The notes below the pieces were generated by a model, which made no database searches, was not told where the DNA came from, and saw only the letters and a list, made by a program, of their open reading frames with translations. 64,000 nt of DNA, from contig JACESF010000003.1 of the NCBI GenBank assembly GCA_013911975.1, positions 62,001 to 126,000 on the forward strand, given 5' to 3'. The translations under genes were made by a program, and so were the position numbers. The stretch is from Hyphomicrobiales bacterium (lineage in GTDB: Bacteria; Pseudomonadota; Alphaproteobacteria; Rhizobiales; Xanthobacteraceae). Below, one piece after another: positions 36,911 to 50,823 of this stretch (positions are counted from its first letter, which is position 1; each line of letters opens with the position of its first letter).

Positions 36911-37504
36911 TCAGCGCCCCTCCCCCTTCTTGTCCCAGATGGGCAGGCTCCGGGCAAAATTGACGAAATAGGCGAACATGGCGTGCGCCGGGTCGAACAG
37001 GCTGATGGCGAGCGAGAGAAATGCGGAGAAGATGAACAGCGCCAGATAGGGGCTGACCGCGGCGCGGATCGAACGGGCCGCCGGCACCACTTCCAGGTAG
37101 CGCACCCGGACCAGCAGCGCGGCCAGCATCAGCATGTTGCCGGAATAGACCAGGATGGCCGGCAGGAAATCGCCGTAGCGGCTGACGAGGCTCGATGAGA
37201 AGGGCACCATCGTCACGAAGAACAGAAGCGCGAGCCAGAGCGACACCAGGCCGCCCGTGAGCTTCTCTTCCGTCTGGCGATGCTCGATGGCGCCGCGCCA
37301 GACGGCGCCGAGCACGAAGAATCCCACCACATAGGCGAGGAGCGGCCGCCCGAGAGCCAGCAGATGGGCCGTCAGCTCCGCCGCGCTGTCCACGGGCAGG
37401 TCGCCCGGCACCCGCACGTCCAGAACCAGCAGGGTCATGGAGAAGGCGAAAATGCCGTCGGTCAGGGCATCGATGCGCGACTTCGGAAAACGGCTCTGTG
37501 CCAC
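36911..37504 (-). CDS. TMEM175/DUF1211-family potassium channel-like protein
   Basis: 197 aa from the GTG at 37504 (behind GGGGGGAGG); a GTG at 37546 is also in frame. Seen: RIDALTDGIFAFSMTLLVLD, the TM1 selectivity motif of the family (R-x3-FSD type, with Thr-Asp for Ser-Asp), and about six hydrophobic segments. Known: bacterial TMEM175 forms tetrameric K+ channels built from six-helix subunits. It lies convergent to the RTX gene with 15 bases between. Function as a channel is inferred from family only. Confidence 0.75.
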   Translation of the reverse strand: MAQSRFPKSRIDALTDGIFAFSMTLLVLDVRVPGDLPVDSAAELTAHLLALGRPLLAYVVGFFVLGAVWRGAIEHRQTEEKLTGGLVSLWLALLFFVTMVPFSSSLVSRYGDFLPAILVYSGNMLMLAALLVRVRYLEVVPAARSIRAAVSPYLALFIFSAFLSLAISLFDPAHAMFAYFVNFARSLPIWDKKGEGR

Positions 37505-37636
37505 GCCCTCCCCCCAGTCCAGTGCCCGATACGGGCGGGAGAGCACGCAGCCGCATCGGCCGTGTCCGGCATTCCGGGGGACCGCCCCTCCCCCGGAGCC
37601 GCGACGGGCGCGGGCCGCATGGCCCGCACCCGGGCG

Positions 37637-38110
37637 TCAGATCCAGCGGACCTGAACGATCTCGAACGAGCGGGCGCCCTTGGGCGTCATGACTTCCACG
37701 GACGCGCCCTTCTTCTTGCCGATGAGGGCGCGCGCCATGGGCGAGGAAATGGAGATGCGGCCAGCCTTCGCGTCGGCTTCGTTGTCGCCGACGATCTGCC
37801 AGATGCGCTCTTCCTCGGTGTCCTCGTCCACCAGGGTGACGGTGGCGCCGAACTTGACCACGTCGCCGGACAGCTTGGTCACGTCGATGATCTCGGCGCG
37901 GGACAGCTTGTCCTCCAGCTCGGCGATCCGGCCCTCGTTCAGGGACTGAAGCTCCTTGGCCGCGTGATATTCCGCGTTCTCGGACAGGTCGCCATGGGCG
38001 CGCGCTTCGGAAATAGCCGTGATGATACGCGGGCGCTCCACCTGTTGACGATGGCGCAGTTCATTTTCGAGGGCGGTATACCCGCTCCCCGTCATGGGAA
38101 TCTTGTCCAT
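37637..38110 (-). CDS. greA: Transcription elongation factor GreA
   Basis: 157 aa, the usual length. Known: enters the RNA polymerase secondary channel to restart backtracked complexes. Seen: the N-terminal coiled-coil with [24 protein letters not shown], whose acidic tip (Asp-Leu-Ser-Glu-Asn-Ala-Glu) holds the Mg2+-positioning residues, then the C-terminal FKBP-like domain with [26 protein letters not shown]. Single gene after carB in the same direction, with a 235-base spacer. An AGGAGG lies 20 bases before the start, farther than usual. Confidence 0.97.
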   Translation of the reverse strand: MDKIPMTGSGYTALENELRHRQQVERPRIITAISEARAHGDLSENAEYHAAKELQSLNEGRIAELEDKLSRAEIIDVTKLSGDVVKFGATVTLVDEDTEEERIWQIVGDNEADAKAGRISISSPMARALIGKKKGASVEVMTPKGARSFEIVQVRWI

Positions 38111-38345
38111 GGGTCCGTCTTAAGACCTCCTGAAACCCCGGCACCCCATCGCCATCGGCGGCGAGGAAGGAGCCGACGCAAAAAAACAACGTTCGAGGCG
38201 CGGGACGATCACCGTCTCGCAATCGGCGCACAAAAGGCGTGAAGGACGCAAGGGACGCGCCGCGATTGCAGAACCTTCCATGACGAAAGGTTCAGCACGA
38301 TCGCGCCCACGCCCTCATGCCCCGCGCATCGCGAGGGACGAACGC

Positions 38346-41693
<3,348 letters not shown>

Positions 41694-41959
41694 GTCTCGC
41701 TGGCGCTCGGCGGGCGCAAAAAAAGGGCCGCGGGTGACGCGTCCCTGTGGATACGAAGTCCGTCGGTTGACGGCCGGTGCGGCGCCAAGACGTTGAATGA
41801 ACTCCGCCAGGCGCGCTATTGGGCTTCCTTAGACCATAATTGCGCGCGACGGAAGACCGCCGGGCTGCGCCCGGCTCGCGTCCGGCCCGCGCGGGCCGCA
41901 GGGCCGGGCCGGAACCGGCGGCAACCCGGCACCGAAGATCCAAGGACGTGTCCCTCCCC

Positions 41960-42385
41960 ATGGCTGAGATCCGCGCCCTGATCGCGCGCCACCGACCCCG
42001 CCTCACCCAGCTCGCCACCTTCATCGCGGTGGGGGGCACGGCTGCGGTCGCGCATTTCCTGGTGCTGGGCACGCTGGTGGAACTGGACATGCTGGGCCCG
42101 GTGGGCGCCTCCATGATCGGCTTCGTGGTGGGGACCCTCGTCACCTACACCCTCAACAGCCGCTTCACCTTTCAGTCCTCGCGCTCGCATGCGGGCGCCA
42201 TGCCCCGCTATTTCGCGGTGGCGGGCGTCGCCTTCGTGCTGAACGGGGTGCTCATGGACCTGTTCACGCACAAGCTCGGCATCTTCTATCTGGCGGCCCA
42301 GTTGCTCACGAGCGCGCTGGTCCTGTGCTGGACCTTCAACAGCTATCGCCTGTGGGCCTTCGCGGAGCACCGCGCGGGGCGCTGA
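41960..42385 (+). CDS. GtrA family membrane protein
   Basis: 141 aa from the ATG at 41960. Seen: four hydrophobic segments (about residues 18-40, 45-65, 85-105, 110-130) and the family signature LVTYTLNSRFTFQ with a C-terminal NSYRLWAF. Known: GtrA proteins are thought to flip polyprenyl-linked sugars across the inner membrane or to assist glycosyltransferases. It is divergent from carB and convergent to the methyltransferase gene (9 bases between stops). No glycosyltransferase lies next to it. Confidence 0.85.
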   Translation: MAEIRALIARHRPRLTQLATFIAVGGTAAVAHFLVLGTLVELDMLGPVGASMIGFVVGTLVTYTLNSRFTFQSSRSHAGAMPRYFAVAGVAFVLNGVLMDLFTHKLGIFYLAAQLLTSALVLCWTFNSYRLWAFAEHRAGR

Positions 42386-42393
42386 CCGGCGCC

Positions 42394-43083
42394 TCACGCC
42401 GGACGGGCGAGGAAGGCCATGCGATTCTGGTTGTGGCCCACATTGGGGCGTAGGCGGCGGCCCGCGAATCCGGCGGCGGCCAGCACCGCCAGGAATTCTT
42501 CTTCTTGGTACATGGACAGGCCCAGCTCCGCCCGCAGCTTGCGGTAGGGCGAGAGCGCGGTGCGCCCCAGCCCCACCAGCGCCGCCCCCAGGAACCGGTC
42601 GCGGGCGGCGAAGGACAGGAGGGCGAGCGCATCCTGCGCGGCGCTCACATGGGGAGGAATCACGTCCGCCACCAGCAGACGCCCGCCGGGCGCCAGGAGG
42701 CGCCGCCATACGGCGAGCAGGCCGTCGAGCACGGGGCGCTCCAGATATTGCAGCAGGGAATTGGCGATGATCAGGTCGAAGCTGCCGTCCGGCAGTCCCT
42801 CCACCCGCTCTGGAGAGGCGACGGAGATGGCCGGGTCGGCGGAAAACCGTTCTGTCAGCTTCTGGCGCACGCCCGGCGCGGCGTCGCACAGGGTCAGGTG
42901 CCCGCAGGCCGCCGCCAGCGTCCCCGCCGCAAGCGCCTCCCCGCAGCCATAGTCCAGCACCCGGGCATCCGGATGGGGAACGTGCCGCGCGATATCGGCG
43001 GCGATCCGCGCATAGTGAAGCTGCTTGTGGCGCTCGCTCACATAGATGGCGTGCGCGCCATCCCAGAAGGAAATCCAGTCCAT
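42394..43083 (-). CDS. Class I SAM-dependent methyltransferase
   Basis: 229 aa from the ATG at 43083. Seen: SAM-binding motif I VLDYGCGEALAAG, motif II acidic LTLCDAAPG, the motif-IV region SFDLIIANSLLQYL and motif with APGGRLLVADVIPP. These are the order and spacing of Methyltransf_11-type enzymes. The start MDWISFWDGAHAIYVSERHKQ resembles methyltransferases near glycan or lipid genes. Substrate unknown; the C-terminal HNQNRMAFLARP suggests a small-molecule or lipid acceptor but this is weak. Confidence 0.8.
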   Translation of the reverse strand: MDWISFWDGAHAIYVSERHKQLHYARIAADIARHVPHPDARVLDYGCGEALAAGTLAAACGHLTLCDAAPGVRQKLTERFSADPAISVASPERVEGLPDGSFDLIIANSLLQYLERPVLDGLLAVWRRLLAPGGRLLVADVIPPHVSAAQDALALLSFAARDRFLGAALVGLGRTALSPYRKLRAELGLSMYQEEEFLAVLAAAGFAGRRLRPNVGHNQNRMAFLARPA

Positions 43084-43148
43084 GCGGCCTCGTGGCGCGA
43101 GGACGGAGCGGAGCCGGAGCCCCGCTCCCCTGTCCGGTGTCCGCCGCG

Positions 43149-43403
43149 TCAGCGGCCGGCGGCGAAGGCGATACCCGCCCGCACCTGCTCGATGGCCTGG
43201 TCGACGAGCCCGATGGCCGCCTCGCGGTGGCCACCCTTGTTGGGCTCGGCCGCCTGGAGGCTGGCGCGGGCCGCGCGGAGCTGCTCGAGCGCGGCGTCCA
43301 TATAGGGCTGGTTGGCGAAGGCGCCGGTGACAAGAGCGTTGCCGCCGAGTGTGACGCCGACACCGAGGGCGAAGGCCAGAAGCGTCTTGCGGGAAACGGT
43401 CAT
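43149..43403 (-). CDS. Small exported protein of unknown function
   Basis: 84 aa. Seen: signal peptide of ~30 residues (RKTLLAFALGVGVTLGGNALVTGAFA) and a mature amphipathic helical part of ~53 residues with MDAALEQLRAARASLQAAEPNKGGH, followed by a second helix. No Cys, no motif known to me; similar short helical periplasmic proteins are frequent in Rhizobiales. 65 bases upstream of the methyltransferase start in the same direction; may share its transcript. Confidence 0.7.
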   Translation of the reverse strand: MTVSRKTLLAFALGVGVTLGGNALVTGAFANQPYMDAALEQLRAARASLQAAEPNKGGHREAAIGLVDQAIEQVRAGIAFAAGR

Positions 43404-43495
43404 TTGTACCTCCGAACGAGGCGTGGATTGACGGTATCACTTACGGCGGGATTTGCAGCGGTTTTGCGACCGCGCGGCAAATCATCCGCCCGCGA

Positions 43496-44236
43496 TCACC
43501 ACTTGTAGTTGACCCAGAACTGGCCGACCGTGGGGCTCAGCGCCCGGACGGCCGGATCGTTGGAATTGAACACCTTGGGGCCGGACGCCTTGGCCTGCGC
43601 GCTGTCGGACGCCAGCGCCGAGATGGCGAACTGCACCCCGAGGCGGCAGGGGCCGGGCAGGTTGCCCAATTGGCCGCCGCGCCAATCCACGATGGCGCCG
43701 CCATTGTTGCCGCCGAACCCGACGATGCGGAAGGGCCGGCCGTTGATGCGCTCGACATCCGCGATGGAGCTGCCGATGGCGACGCCCGCCACGCTCCAGC
43801 GCGTCTCCTCCGTGAAGGAGGCGCGCAGCGGCATGGAATAGCCGATGGCATCCGCCCAGGCGATGTCCACCCGCAGCTTGGGCTCGTTGGGCAGCAGGAT
43901 GGAGCCGGGCGCCATGGAGCCGTTGGGCTGGGGCACGTCGGCATGGGCCACGTTGTTCTGGCCGAAATCGGCCATGATGTTCACGTCCGTCGTGGTGGGG
44001 GCCCAGGGGCCCTTGCACTCGAACACGCGGGGCGGCGCGTCCGGCGCCGGGATCGAGACCACCGCCTCGTATCCGCCCCAGGGATCGGTCTCCACGACCT
44101 TTCCGGTGCCCCAGGTGGGCCCCGGCGTTCCGCAGCCCGCCAGCGACACCGCCACGAGGGAGGTCGCCACCACGGACCGTGCCGAGAGGACGACGCCCGC
44201 CGCCCCCCGCTTCCGGCTCTCCACAGACGAATGCAT
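43496..44236 (-). CDS. Predicted lipoprotein of unknown function
   Basis: 246 aa. Seen: type II signal peptide with lipobox LAGC (Cys35), then a mature domain without transmembrane segments: PTWGTGKVVETDPWGGYEAV, NVAHADVPQPNGSMAPG, and a C-terminal LSPTVGQFWVNYKW. No catalytic motif recognised. The long basic N-terminus before the hydrophobic stretch (14 residues) may mean that an internal start is used. It is divergent from the MFS gene (170-base spacer). Confidence 0.65.
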   Translation of the reverse strand: MHSSVESRKRGAAGVVLSARSVVATSLVAVSLAGCGTPGPTWGTGKVVETDPWGGYEAVVSIPAPDAPPRVFECKGPWAPTTTDVNIMADFGQNNVAHADVPQPNGSMAPGSILLPNEPKLRVDIAWADAIGYSMPLRASFTEETRWSVAGVAIGSSIADVERINGRPFRIVGFGGNNGGAIVDWRGGQLGNLPGPCRLGVQFAISALASDSAQAKASGPKVFNSNDPAVRALSPTVGQFWVNYKW

Positions 44237-44406
44237 CCCCGCCTCCCACGAAAAGTCGGCTCACCTCATAGCGCGGATCGGCCCGTCATGAAATCGCGCC
44301 GGGCTCACCTTTGCCCTCCGCGAATCGACAAATTGCGCAGATGATGAACGCCGCGAGGCGCATAGCACCCTCGCACCGTGTCACATGACATTCACGAGGA
44401 AGGAGC

Positions 44407-45921
44407 ATGTCACGCCGCAAGGGATCTTCGGGGCAATCCATGAACGACATGTCCAAACTCGGCCTGGAGAACGTCGAGGCACGCACGGTTCAGGATTATA
44501 TCGACGAAACGCCCCAATGGCGCGACGGAACGCCGGTCTCCTCGGTGCCCATGACCGCCATGCAATGGCGCATCTGGGGCCTTGCGGCGGCGGGCAAGTT
44601 CTTCGAGGGTCTCGTCGTGTTCATGACCGGCGTCGCCATGCCGCTCATGTCGGTCGAGTTCAAGATGGGCTCCTTCGAGCATGGCCTCGTGGGCGCAGCG
44701 AGCCTGTTCGGCATCCTCATCGGCGCCCTGACCCTGGGCGGCCTCGCGGACTATTTCGGCCGCAAGCTGATGTTCATCGTCGAGATGGTCATCTTCATCT
44801 TCTTCCTGGTCCTGCTCTCGGTAGCCACATCCTTCACCTGGATCGTGATCTTCCTGTTCGGCGTGGGGCTGGCGCTCGGCTGCGACTACCCCACCGCCCA
44901 CCTCGTAATCTCGGAGAGCATCCCCAGCTCCGCGCGCGGGCGCCTCGTGCTGGCCGCCTTCGCCTTCCAGGCGGTGGGCGCGCTCACCGGCACCGCCATC
45001 GGCTATCTCATTCTCTCGCTCTCGCCGGAGATCGGCGCCTGGCGCCTCATGTATGCGAGCGCCATCATCCCCGGCATCATCGTGCTGGTGGGCCGCTTCT
45101 TCGTCACCGAGAGCAGCCATTGGCTCGCCGCCGTGGGGCGGCTGCCGGAGGCGGAGGAGCAGATCCGCAAGCTGCTCAAGCGCCGTCCGGACTATCCCAA
45201 GCAGATCAAGCTGAAGGTGCGGCACGGCCACAGCCACCACAAGAAGGAGCGCACGCTCCGCTCGCTCTTCTCGACCAAGAACCGGCGCGCCACCATCCTC
45301 GCCTCGGTGCCCTGGTTCCTGCAGGACCTGTCCACCTACGGCATCGGCATCTTCACCCCCACCATCCTCGCCGCCGCCATCGGCGATGTGCGGGTGACGC
45401 ATTCCAACGACCTCACCGACATCATCGCCAACGACATGCTGGCGGCGAAGGGCGCGGGCTTCATCGACCTGCTGCTCCTGGCGGGCATGATCGCCGCCGT
45501 GCTGCTGGCCGACCGGGTGGGCCGCATCCCGCTCCAGATCCTCGGCTTCATCGGCTGCGCCGTGGGCCTGCTCGTGGCGTCCTTCTCCGTGGACTATGAC
45601 GGCTCCATGCAGATCTTCCTGATCTATGTGGGCTTCATGCTCTTCAACTTCATGACCAATCTCGGCCCGAACGCGCAGACCTATCTGTTGGCGGGCGAGG
45701 TGTTCCCCACCCATGTGCGCGGCCTCGGCGCGGGCTTCGCCGCCGCGTTCGCGAAGGTGGGCGCGGTGCTCACCGCCTTCCTGTTCCCCATCCTTCTGGC
45801 GGACATCGGCACCCAGGTGCTGCTCTACGGCCTCGCCGCCGCTTCCATCGTGGGCGCCTGGGTCACGTGGAGCTTCGGCATCGAGACCAAGGGCATGAAG
45901 CTGGAGGACGTGGGCCACTGA
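44407..45921 (+). CDS. MFS transporter (sugar porter/aromatic acid-like)
   Basis: 504 aa, starting at an ATG seven bases after AGGAAGGAGC. Seen: twelve predicted hydrophobic segments; between TM2 and TM3 the MFS signature GGLADYFGRKLMF (G-x3-D-x2-GR-[RK]), and the second copy LLADRVGRIPLQ after TM8; GCDYPTAHLVISESIPSSARGRL is the conserved TM5 region. The His-rich central loop (KVRHGHSHHKK) is unusual. Known: MFS members are secondary H+-coupled importers or exporters; the substrate is not decidable. Confidence 0.8.
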   Translation: MSRRKGSSGQSMNDMSKLGLENVEARTVQDYIDETPQWRDGTPVSSVPMTAMQWRIWGLAAAGKFFEGLVVFMTGVAMPLMSVEFKMGSFEHGLVGAASLFGILIGALTLGGLADYFGRKLMFIVEMVIFIFFLVLLSVATSFTWIVIFLFGVGLALGCDYPTAHLVISESIPSSARGRLVLAAFAFQAVGALTGTAIGYLILSLSPEIGAWRLMYASAIIPGIIVLVGRFFVTESSHWLAAVGRLPEAEEQIRKLLKRRPDYPKQIKLKVRHGHSHHKKERTLRSLFSTKNRRATILASVPWFLQDLSTYGIGIFTPTILAAAIGDVRVTHSNDLTDIIANDMLAAKGAGFIDLLLLAGMIAAVLLADRVGRIPLQILGFIGCAVGLLVASFSVDYDGSMQIFLIYVGFMLFNFMTNLGPNAQTYLLAGEVFPTHVRGLGAGFAAAFAKVGAVLTAFLFPILLADIGTQVLLYGLAAASIVGAWVTWSFGIETKGMKLEDVGH

Positions 45922-45960
45922 GCCCACGGAAAGTCTCGCTCTGGAGTGGTGCAACGACCC

Positions 45961-45989
45961 GTCATGCCCGGGACACGCCCGGCCATGAC
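45961..45989. repeat. Copy of the CATG-CCGGG palindrome family
   Basis: Seen: GTCATGCCCGGG, five-base loop, CCCGGCCATGAC; the arms pair with one mismatch. It lies between the MFS gene and the convergent SOD gene, where it may end or separate both transcripts. Same family as 20062, 50607, 50776, 62972 and 63037. Confidence 0.6.
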
Positions 45990-46015
45990 GCGGTGAAGGC
46001 CCGCCCCTGCCCCGC

Positions 46016-46723
46016 TCAGCCGAAGCGGTCGCTGACCACCTGCCAGTTCACGAGGTTGCGCAGCACCGCCTCCACATGGGCGGCGCGCTTGTACTCGTAG
46101 TCGAGATAATAGGCGTGCTCCCAGACATCGACGCCCGCCAGCGTGGTCTTGCCGTCGGCCAGCGGGTTCATCCCGTCCTTCATGCCCACCACGGCGAGGC
46201 CGTCGCCCTCCTTCACCAGCCAGACCCAGCCGGTGCCGAACACCGTGTCGCCGGTCTCCACCATCTTCTTCACCAGCCCGTCCAGCCCGCCGAACTGCCC
46301 GTCCACCGCCTTGGCGAAGGCCGTGTCCGGCTTCTGCGAGCCACCCTTGAAGGTGGCCCAGTAGAGGTCGTGGTTCCACGCCTGGGCGGACTGGTTGAAC
46401 ATGGCCGTGTCGCCGGATTTCTTCGCCGCAACGACGATCTCCGCCAGCGACATGTCCGCATAAGGCTTGCCGGCGGCGAGCTGGTTCACCTTGGCGTAGT
46501 AGCCCTTGGAATGGACGCCGTAATGCAATCCCACCGTGCGCTGGGAGATGGTGGGCGCGAGCGCGCCGTCGCCATAAGGCAGCGGCGGGATCTCCAGGGG
46601 CGCCGCCGCCTTCGCCACATGGGGCGCGAACAGCATGGCGCCCGCGGCGGCGCCGCCCGCGAGCACGAGGGCGTCGCGGCGCGTAAAGGTCGGGGCGGGG
46701 GTTGAGGTGTCGGTTCCGGCCAT
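46016..46723 (-). CDS. sodB: Fe/Mn superoxide dismutase with Tat signal
   Basis: 235 aa. Known: converts superoxide to H2O2 and O2. Seen: a twin-arginine leader (TFTRRDALVLAGGAAAGAML) cut near AKAAA, so the enzyme is probably exported folded with its metal; then SOD metal ligands in the usual order: His near residue 67 (LHYGVHSKGYY), His in QAWNHDLYW, and Asp/His in DVWEHAYYLDYEY. Fe versus Mn cannot be settled from the sequence; the Gln in the middle region is not diagnostic here. Most bacterial Fe/Mn-SODs are cytoplasmic, so a Tat-bearing form is less common. Confidence 0.85.
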   Translation of the reverse strand: MAGTDTSTPAPTFTRRDALVLAGGAAAGAMLFAPHVAKAAAPLEIPPLPYGDGALAPTISQRTVGLHYGVHSKGYYAKVNQLAAGKPYADMSLAEIVVAAKKSGDTAMFNQSAQAWNHDLYWATFKGGSQKPDTAFAKAVDGQFGGLDGLVKKMVETGDTVFGTGWVWLVKEGDGLAVVGMKDGMNPLADGKTTLAGVDVWEHAYYLDYEYKRAAHVEAVLRNLVNWQVVSDRFG

Positions 46724-46952
46724 GGCGGCCTCCCGTTCGGTTTCGATTTCGCCGTGAGGAACTTTCCCTTACGGCACACCGAGCAACCCCAGGGCGTGCC
46801 GCCGGTTCCTCACCGCCCTCTCCGGGCGGAACACGAGTGTATCAGATCGCGGATTTGCCGCCCCGCCGCGCATTGACCTCGGGCGCGACGCGGATGAGAG
46901 TGCGCGCCTGTTCGTCCGGCCCGTCCGGCCCCATCCGAAAGGGAGCGCCCCC

Positions 46953-48065
<1,113 letters not shown>

Positions 48066-48223
48066 TCGCGGATCCGAACGCGCGGGCCCCGGCCCGCGGA
48101 CGGCCGCTCGGCGCGCCCCTGCCGAGCGGCACGCGCATGGGAAGGTGATGGCGCCGGACGTCGCTCTCGGGTAGAAGGGCGGCAATCCATTCCTCGTGCC
48201 TGCGTGTTTCCGGCGGTCCCCCA

Positions 48224-50173
48224 GTGGTTGGGCCACCCTTGCGTCGCGCGGCAGCGAACACAGGCAGAGCCCCCTTGTCCTTCTCTCCCCCCTCCCCGTC
48301 CATCGCGCGGGCGCTTGCGGCGCGCGACTATTCCGAGCCGACGCCGGTCCAGGCGCAGGTGCTCGCCCCCGAGGCCGCCGGGCGCGACCTCATCGTCTCG
48401 GCGCAGACCGGCTCCGGCAAGACGGTGGCCTACGGCCTCGCCATGGCCGAGACCCTTTTGGGCGAGGCGGAATTCCTGGGCGCGTCCGGCGCGCCCCAGG
48501 CCCTCATCATCGCCCCCACCCGCGAACTGGCGCTCCAGGTGCAGCGCGAGCTGACCTGGCTCTACGGGGAAGCCCGCGCCCGCATCATCGCCTGCGTGGG
48601 CGGCATGGACCCCCGCCGCGAGCGCCGCGCGCTGGAGGACGGCGTCCATATCGTGGTGGGCACCCCGGGGCGCCTGCGTGACCATCTGGAGCGCAATTCG
48701 CTCGACCTGTCGGCGCTGCGCGTGGCGGTGCTGGACGAGGCGGACGAGATGCTCGACCTCGGCTTCCGGGAAGACCTGGAATTCATCCTCTCCGCCGCCC
48801 CGGCCGAGAAGCGCACGCTGCTGTTCTCCGCCACGCTGCCCAAGCCCATCATCAACCTCGCCCGGCGCTACCAGAACGACGCGCTGCGCATCGAGGTGGC
48901 CTCCACCGAGGGCGGGCACGCGGACATCGAGTACCGCGCCGTGCGCATCGTGCCGAAGGAGACCGAGCACGCGGTGGTGAACCTGCTGCGTTATTTCGAG
49001 AGCCCCACGGCCATCGTCTTCTGCAACACGCGCGAGAGCGTGCGGCACCTGCTCTCCACCCTCCAGGAGCGCGGCTTCTCCGCCGTGGGCCTGTCGGGCG
49101 AGATGGGCCAGAACGAGCGCAACCAGGCGCTCCAGGCGCTGCGCGACGGGCGCGCGCGGGTGTGCGTGGCCACCGACGTCGCGGCGCGCGGCATCGACCT
49201 GCCCAATCTCGGCCTCGTCATCCATGCGGAGCTTCCGCACGATTCCGAAGTGCTCCAGCACCGCTCCGGCCGCACGGGGCGCGCGGGGCGCAAGGGATCG
49301 AGCGTGCTGCTGGTGCCGCCCTCGCGCCGCCGCAAGGCCGAGCAGCTTCTGTCCTTCGCGGGCGTCGAGGTCGCTTGGAGCGGCCCGCCCACGGCGGACG
49401 AGATCCGCCGCCTCGACCAGGAGCGCATGCTGGCCGATCCGTTGGTGACGGAGGAGCCCGCCCCCGAGGAGATGGAGCTGGCCCAGGCGCTGCTCGCCCA
49501 CCGCGCGCCGGAACAGCTGGCCGCCGCCCTCGTGCGCCTCTATCGCGACCGCCTGCCCGCCCCGGAGGAAGTGTTCGACCCCGGCGAGGGACGTGGCGCC
49601 CGCGTCCGCGAGCGCGGCGGGGACGAGCGTCCCGCCGCCCGCAGCCGGGACAGCCGCGCGGGCGCGGCGGGCAGCTCCACCGGCTCGGGGAGCACGGTGT
49701 GGTTCCGCATGCCCGTGGGGCGGCGCAAGAACGCCGACCCCAAATGGCTGCTGCCGCTCATCTGCCGCCGCGGCGACGTGACGAAGCAGGATGTGGGCTC
49801 CATCCGCATCTTCGACAGCGAGACGGTGTTCGAGGTGGTTGAGCATCTGGCCGAGGGCTTCCTGGCCCGCGCCCAGGCCTCCCAGGGCGGCGACATTCCC
49901 ATCGAGCCCATGGGCGGCGGCGTGCCCGCGCGCCCCACGCGCGCCCGCCGGCCCGCCTATGATCCCGTGCGGACGGACCGCAGCCCCGCCGACCGCGCGC
50001 CGGCGGATTCTTCCGACGCCAGCGATTTCGGCCCGCCCAAGCGGCCCAAGGTGAAGGGCGCGTTCGGCAAGGAACGCGGCGCGAAGCCGCCCGCGAAGGG
50101 CACCGGCAAGCCGAAGCCCCGCAAGGACAACGCCACCGCCCCCGGCAAGGGCAAGCGCAAGACCTGGGACTGA
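48224..50173 (+). CDS. DEAD-box ATP-dependent RNA helicase
   Basis: 649 aa from a GTG at 48224; a TTG at 48275 is an alternative start in the same frame, giving a more usual N-terminus (LSFSPPSPSIARAL). Known: unwinds RNA during ribosome assembly or cold stress. Seen: Q motif before SEPTPVQAQVL, motif I AQTGSGKT, Ia PTRELALQ, II DEAD, III SAT, IV CNTRES, V ATDVAARGID, VI HRSGRTGRAG; then a C-terminal DbpA-like RNA-binding domain (WFRMPVGRRKNADPKWLLPLICRRG) and a basic tail of Lys/Pro. The stop TGA lies in a direct repeat shared with 50525-50554. Confidence 0.9.
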   Translation: MVGPPLRRAAANTGRAPLSFSPPSPSIARALAARDYSEPTPVQAQVLAPEAAGRDLIVSAQTGSGKTVAYGLAMAETLLGEAEFLGASGAPQALIIAPTRELALQVQRELTWLYGEARARIIACVGGMDPRRERRALEDGVHIVVGTPGRLRDHLERNSLDLSALRVAVLDEADEMLDLGFREDLEFILSAAPAEKRTLLFSATLPKPIINLARRYQNDALRIEVASTEGGHADIEYRAVRIVPKETEHAVVNLLRYFESPTAIVFCNTRESVRHLLSTLQERGFSAVGLSGEMGQNERNQALQALRDGRARVCVATDVAARGIDLPNLGLVIHAELPHDSEVLQHRSGRTGRAGRKGSSVLLVPPSRRRKAEQLLSFAGVEVAWSGPPTADEIRRLDQERMLADPLVTEEPAPEEMELAQALLAHRAPEQLAAALVRLYRDRLPAPEEVFDPGEGRGARVRERGGDERPAARSRDSRAGAAGSSTGSGSTVWFRMPVGRRKNADPKWLLPLICRRGDVTKQDVGSIRIFDSETVFEVVEHLAEGFLARAQASQGGDIPIEPMGGGVPARPTRARRPAYDPVRTDRSPADRAPADSSDASDFGPPKRPKVKGAFGKERGAKPPAKGTGKPKPRKDNATAPGKGKRKTWD

Positions 50174-50823
50174 TTAGATCCGAGACTGAGCAGGGATTGC
50201 CCGGGACCGGATAGGACTTCGCCGGGACCGCGCGGGTTCTGCCCCTCTCCCCCTGCGGGAGAGGGTGCCGGGCGCAGCGAGGCGGGTGAGGGGTTTGGCG
50301 CCGCTCGGCGCGATCTCGACGACCTCCGTACGGTCGGACACGCCCCCTCACCCCATCCCTCTCCCGCACCGAAGTCGGAAACATCCGACTTCGGCACATG
50401 ATCGAACCGAACGCGGCAACAGCCGAGTTCGGATGGGAGAGGGAGACCTGTCGCCCTGGATGAGAAGCCGGCGTTCAACCGCCGTCGCCAGCGCCTCCGG
50501 CCCGTCAAGGCCGGGCAGAGCCCGGGGACTGACTAGATCCGAGACTGAGCAGGGTCTGGAGCGGATCGCCATTTGGACGGTCCGACGGTTTGCGTTGGAC
50601 CACAGCGTCATGGCCGGGCTTGTCCCGGCCAGCCACGGGGCTCCGCTAGAGTGTTTCAGCCGTTCATGGAAACGCTGAAACACTCTATCTCTTTGTTTTG
50701 ACGCGTTTCCTTCACGCGAACCGCTTCACACTTCGCTCGGAAACGCTCTAGCTGCTCGCTCGACGCAAAGGCGAGATGCCCGGGGCAAGCCCGGGCATGA
50801 CGGCCCTGATAGCTGCAAGCGGC
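50174..50823. repeat. Palindrome-rich gene-free spacer (650 bases)
   Basis: No gene recognised. Seen: a 30-base direct repeat with one mismatch (50166-50195, covering the helicase stop, and 50525-50554); a CCCTCTCCC/GGGAGAGGG hairpin (50243-50265); an 11-bp perfect stem CCGAAGTCGGA (50369-50394, loop 4); a 14-bp perfect stem TAGAGTGTTTCAGC (50647-50687); and two copies of the CATG-CCGGG palindrome (50607-50630, 50776-50798). Such blocks resemble chromosomal repeat (REP/BIME-like) clusters of Rhizobiales. Confidence 0.6.
50647..50687 (+). terminator. 14-bp perfect stem with T-rich tail
   Basis: Seen: TAGAGTGTTTCAGC, a 13-base loop, then its exact inverse; TATCTCTTTGTTTT follows on the plus strand. 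It could act as a terminator for the plus-strand helicase transcript, although it lies about 470 bases after the stop, and the similar repeats in the vicinity suggest it is equally a dispersed repeat element. Confidence 0.35.
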
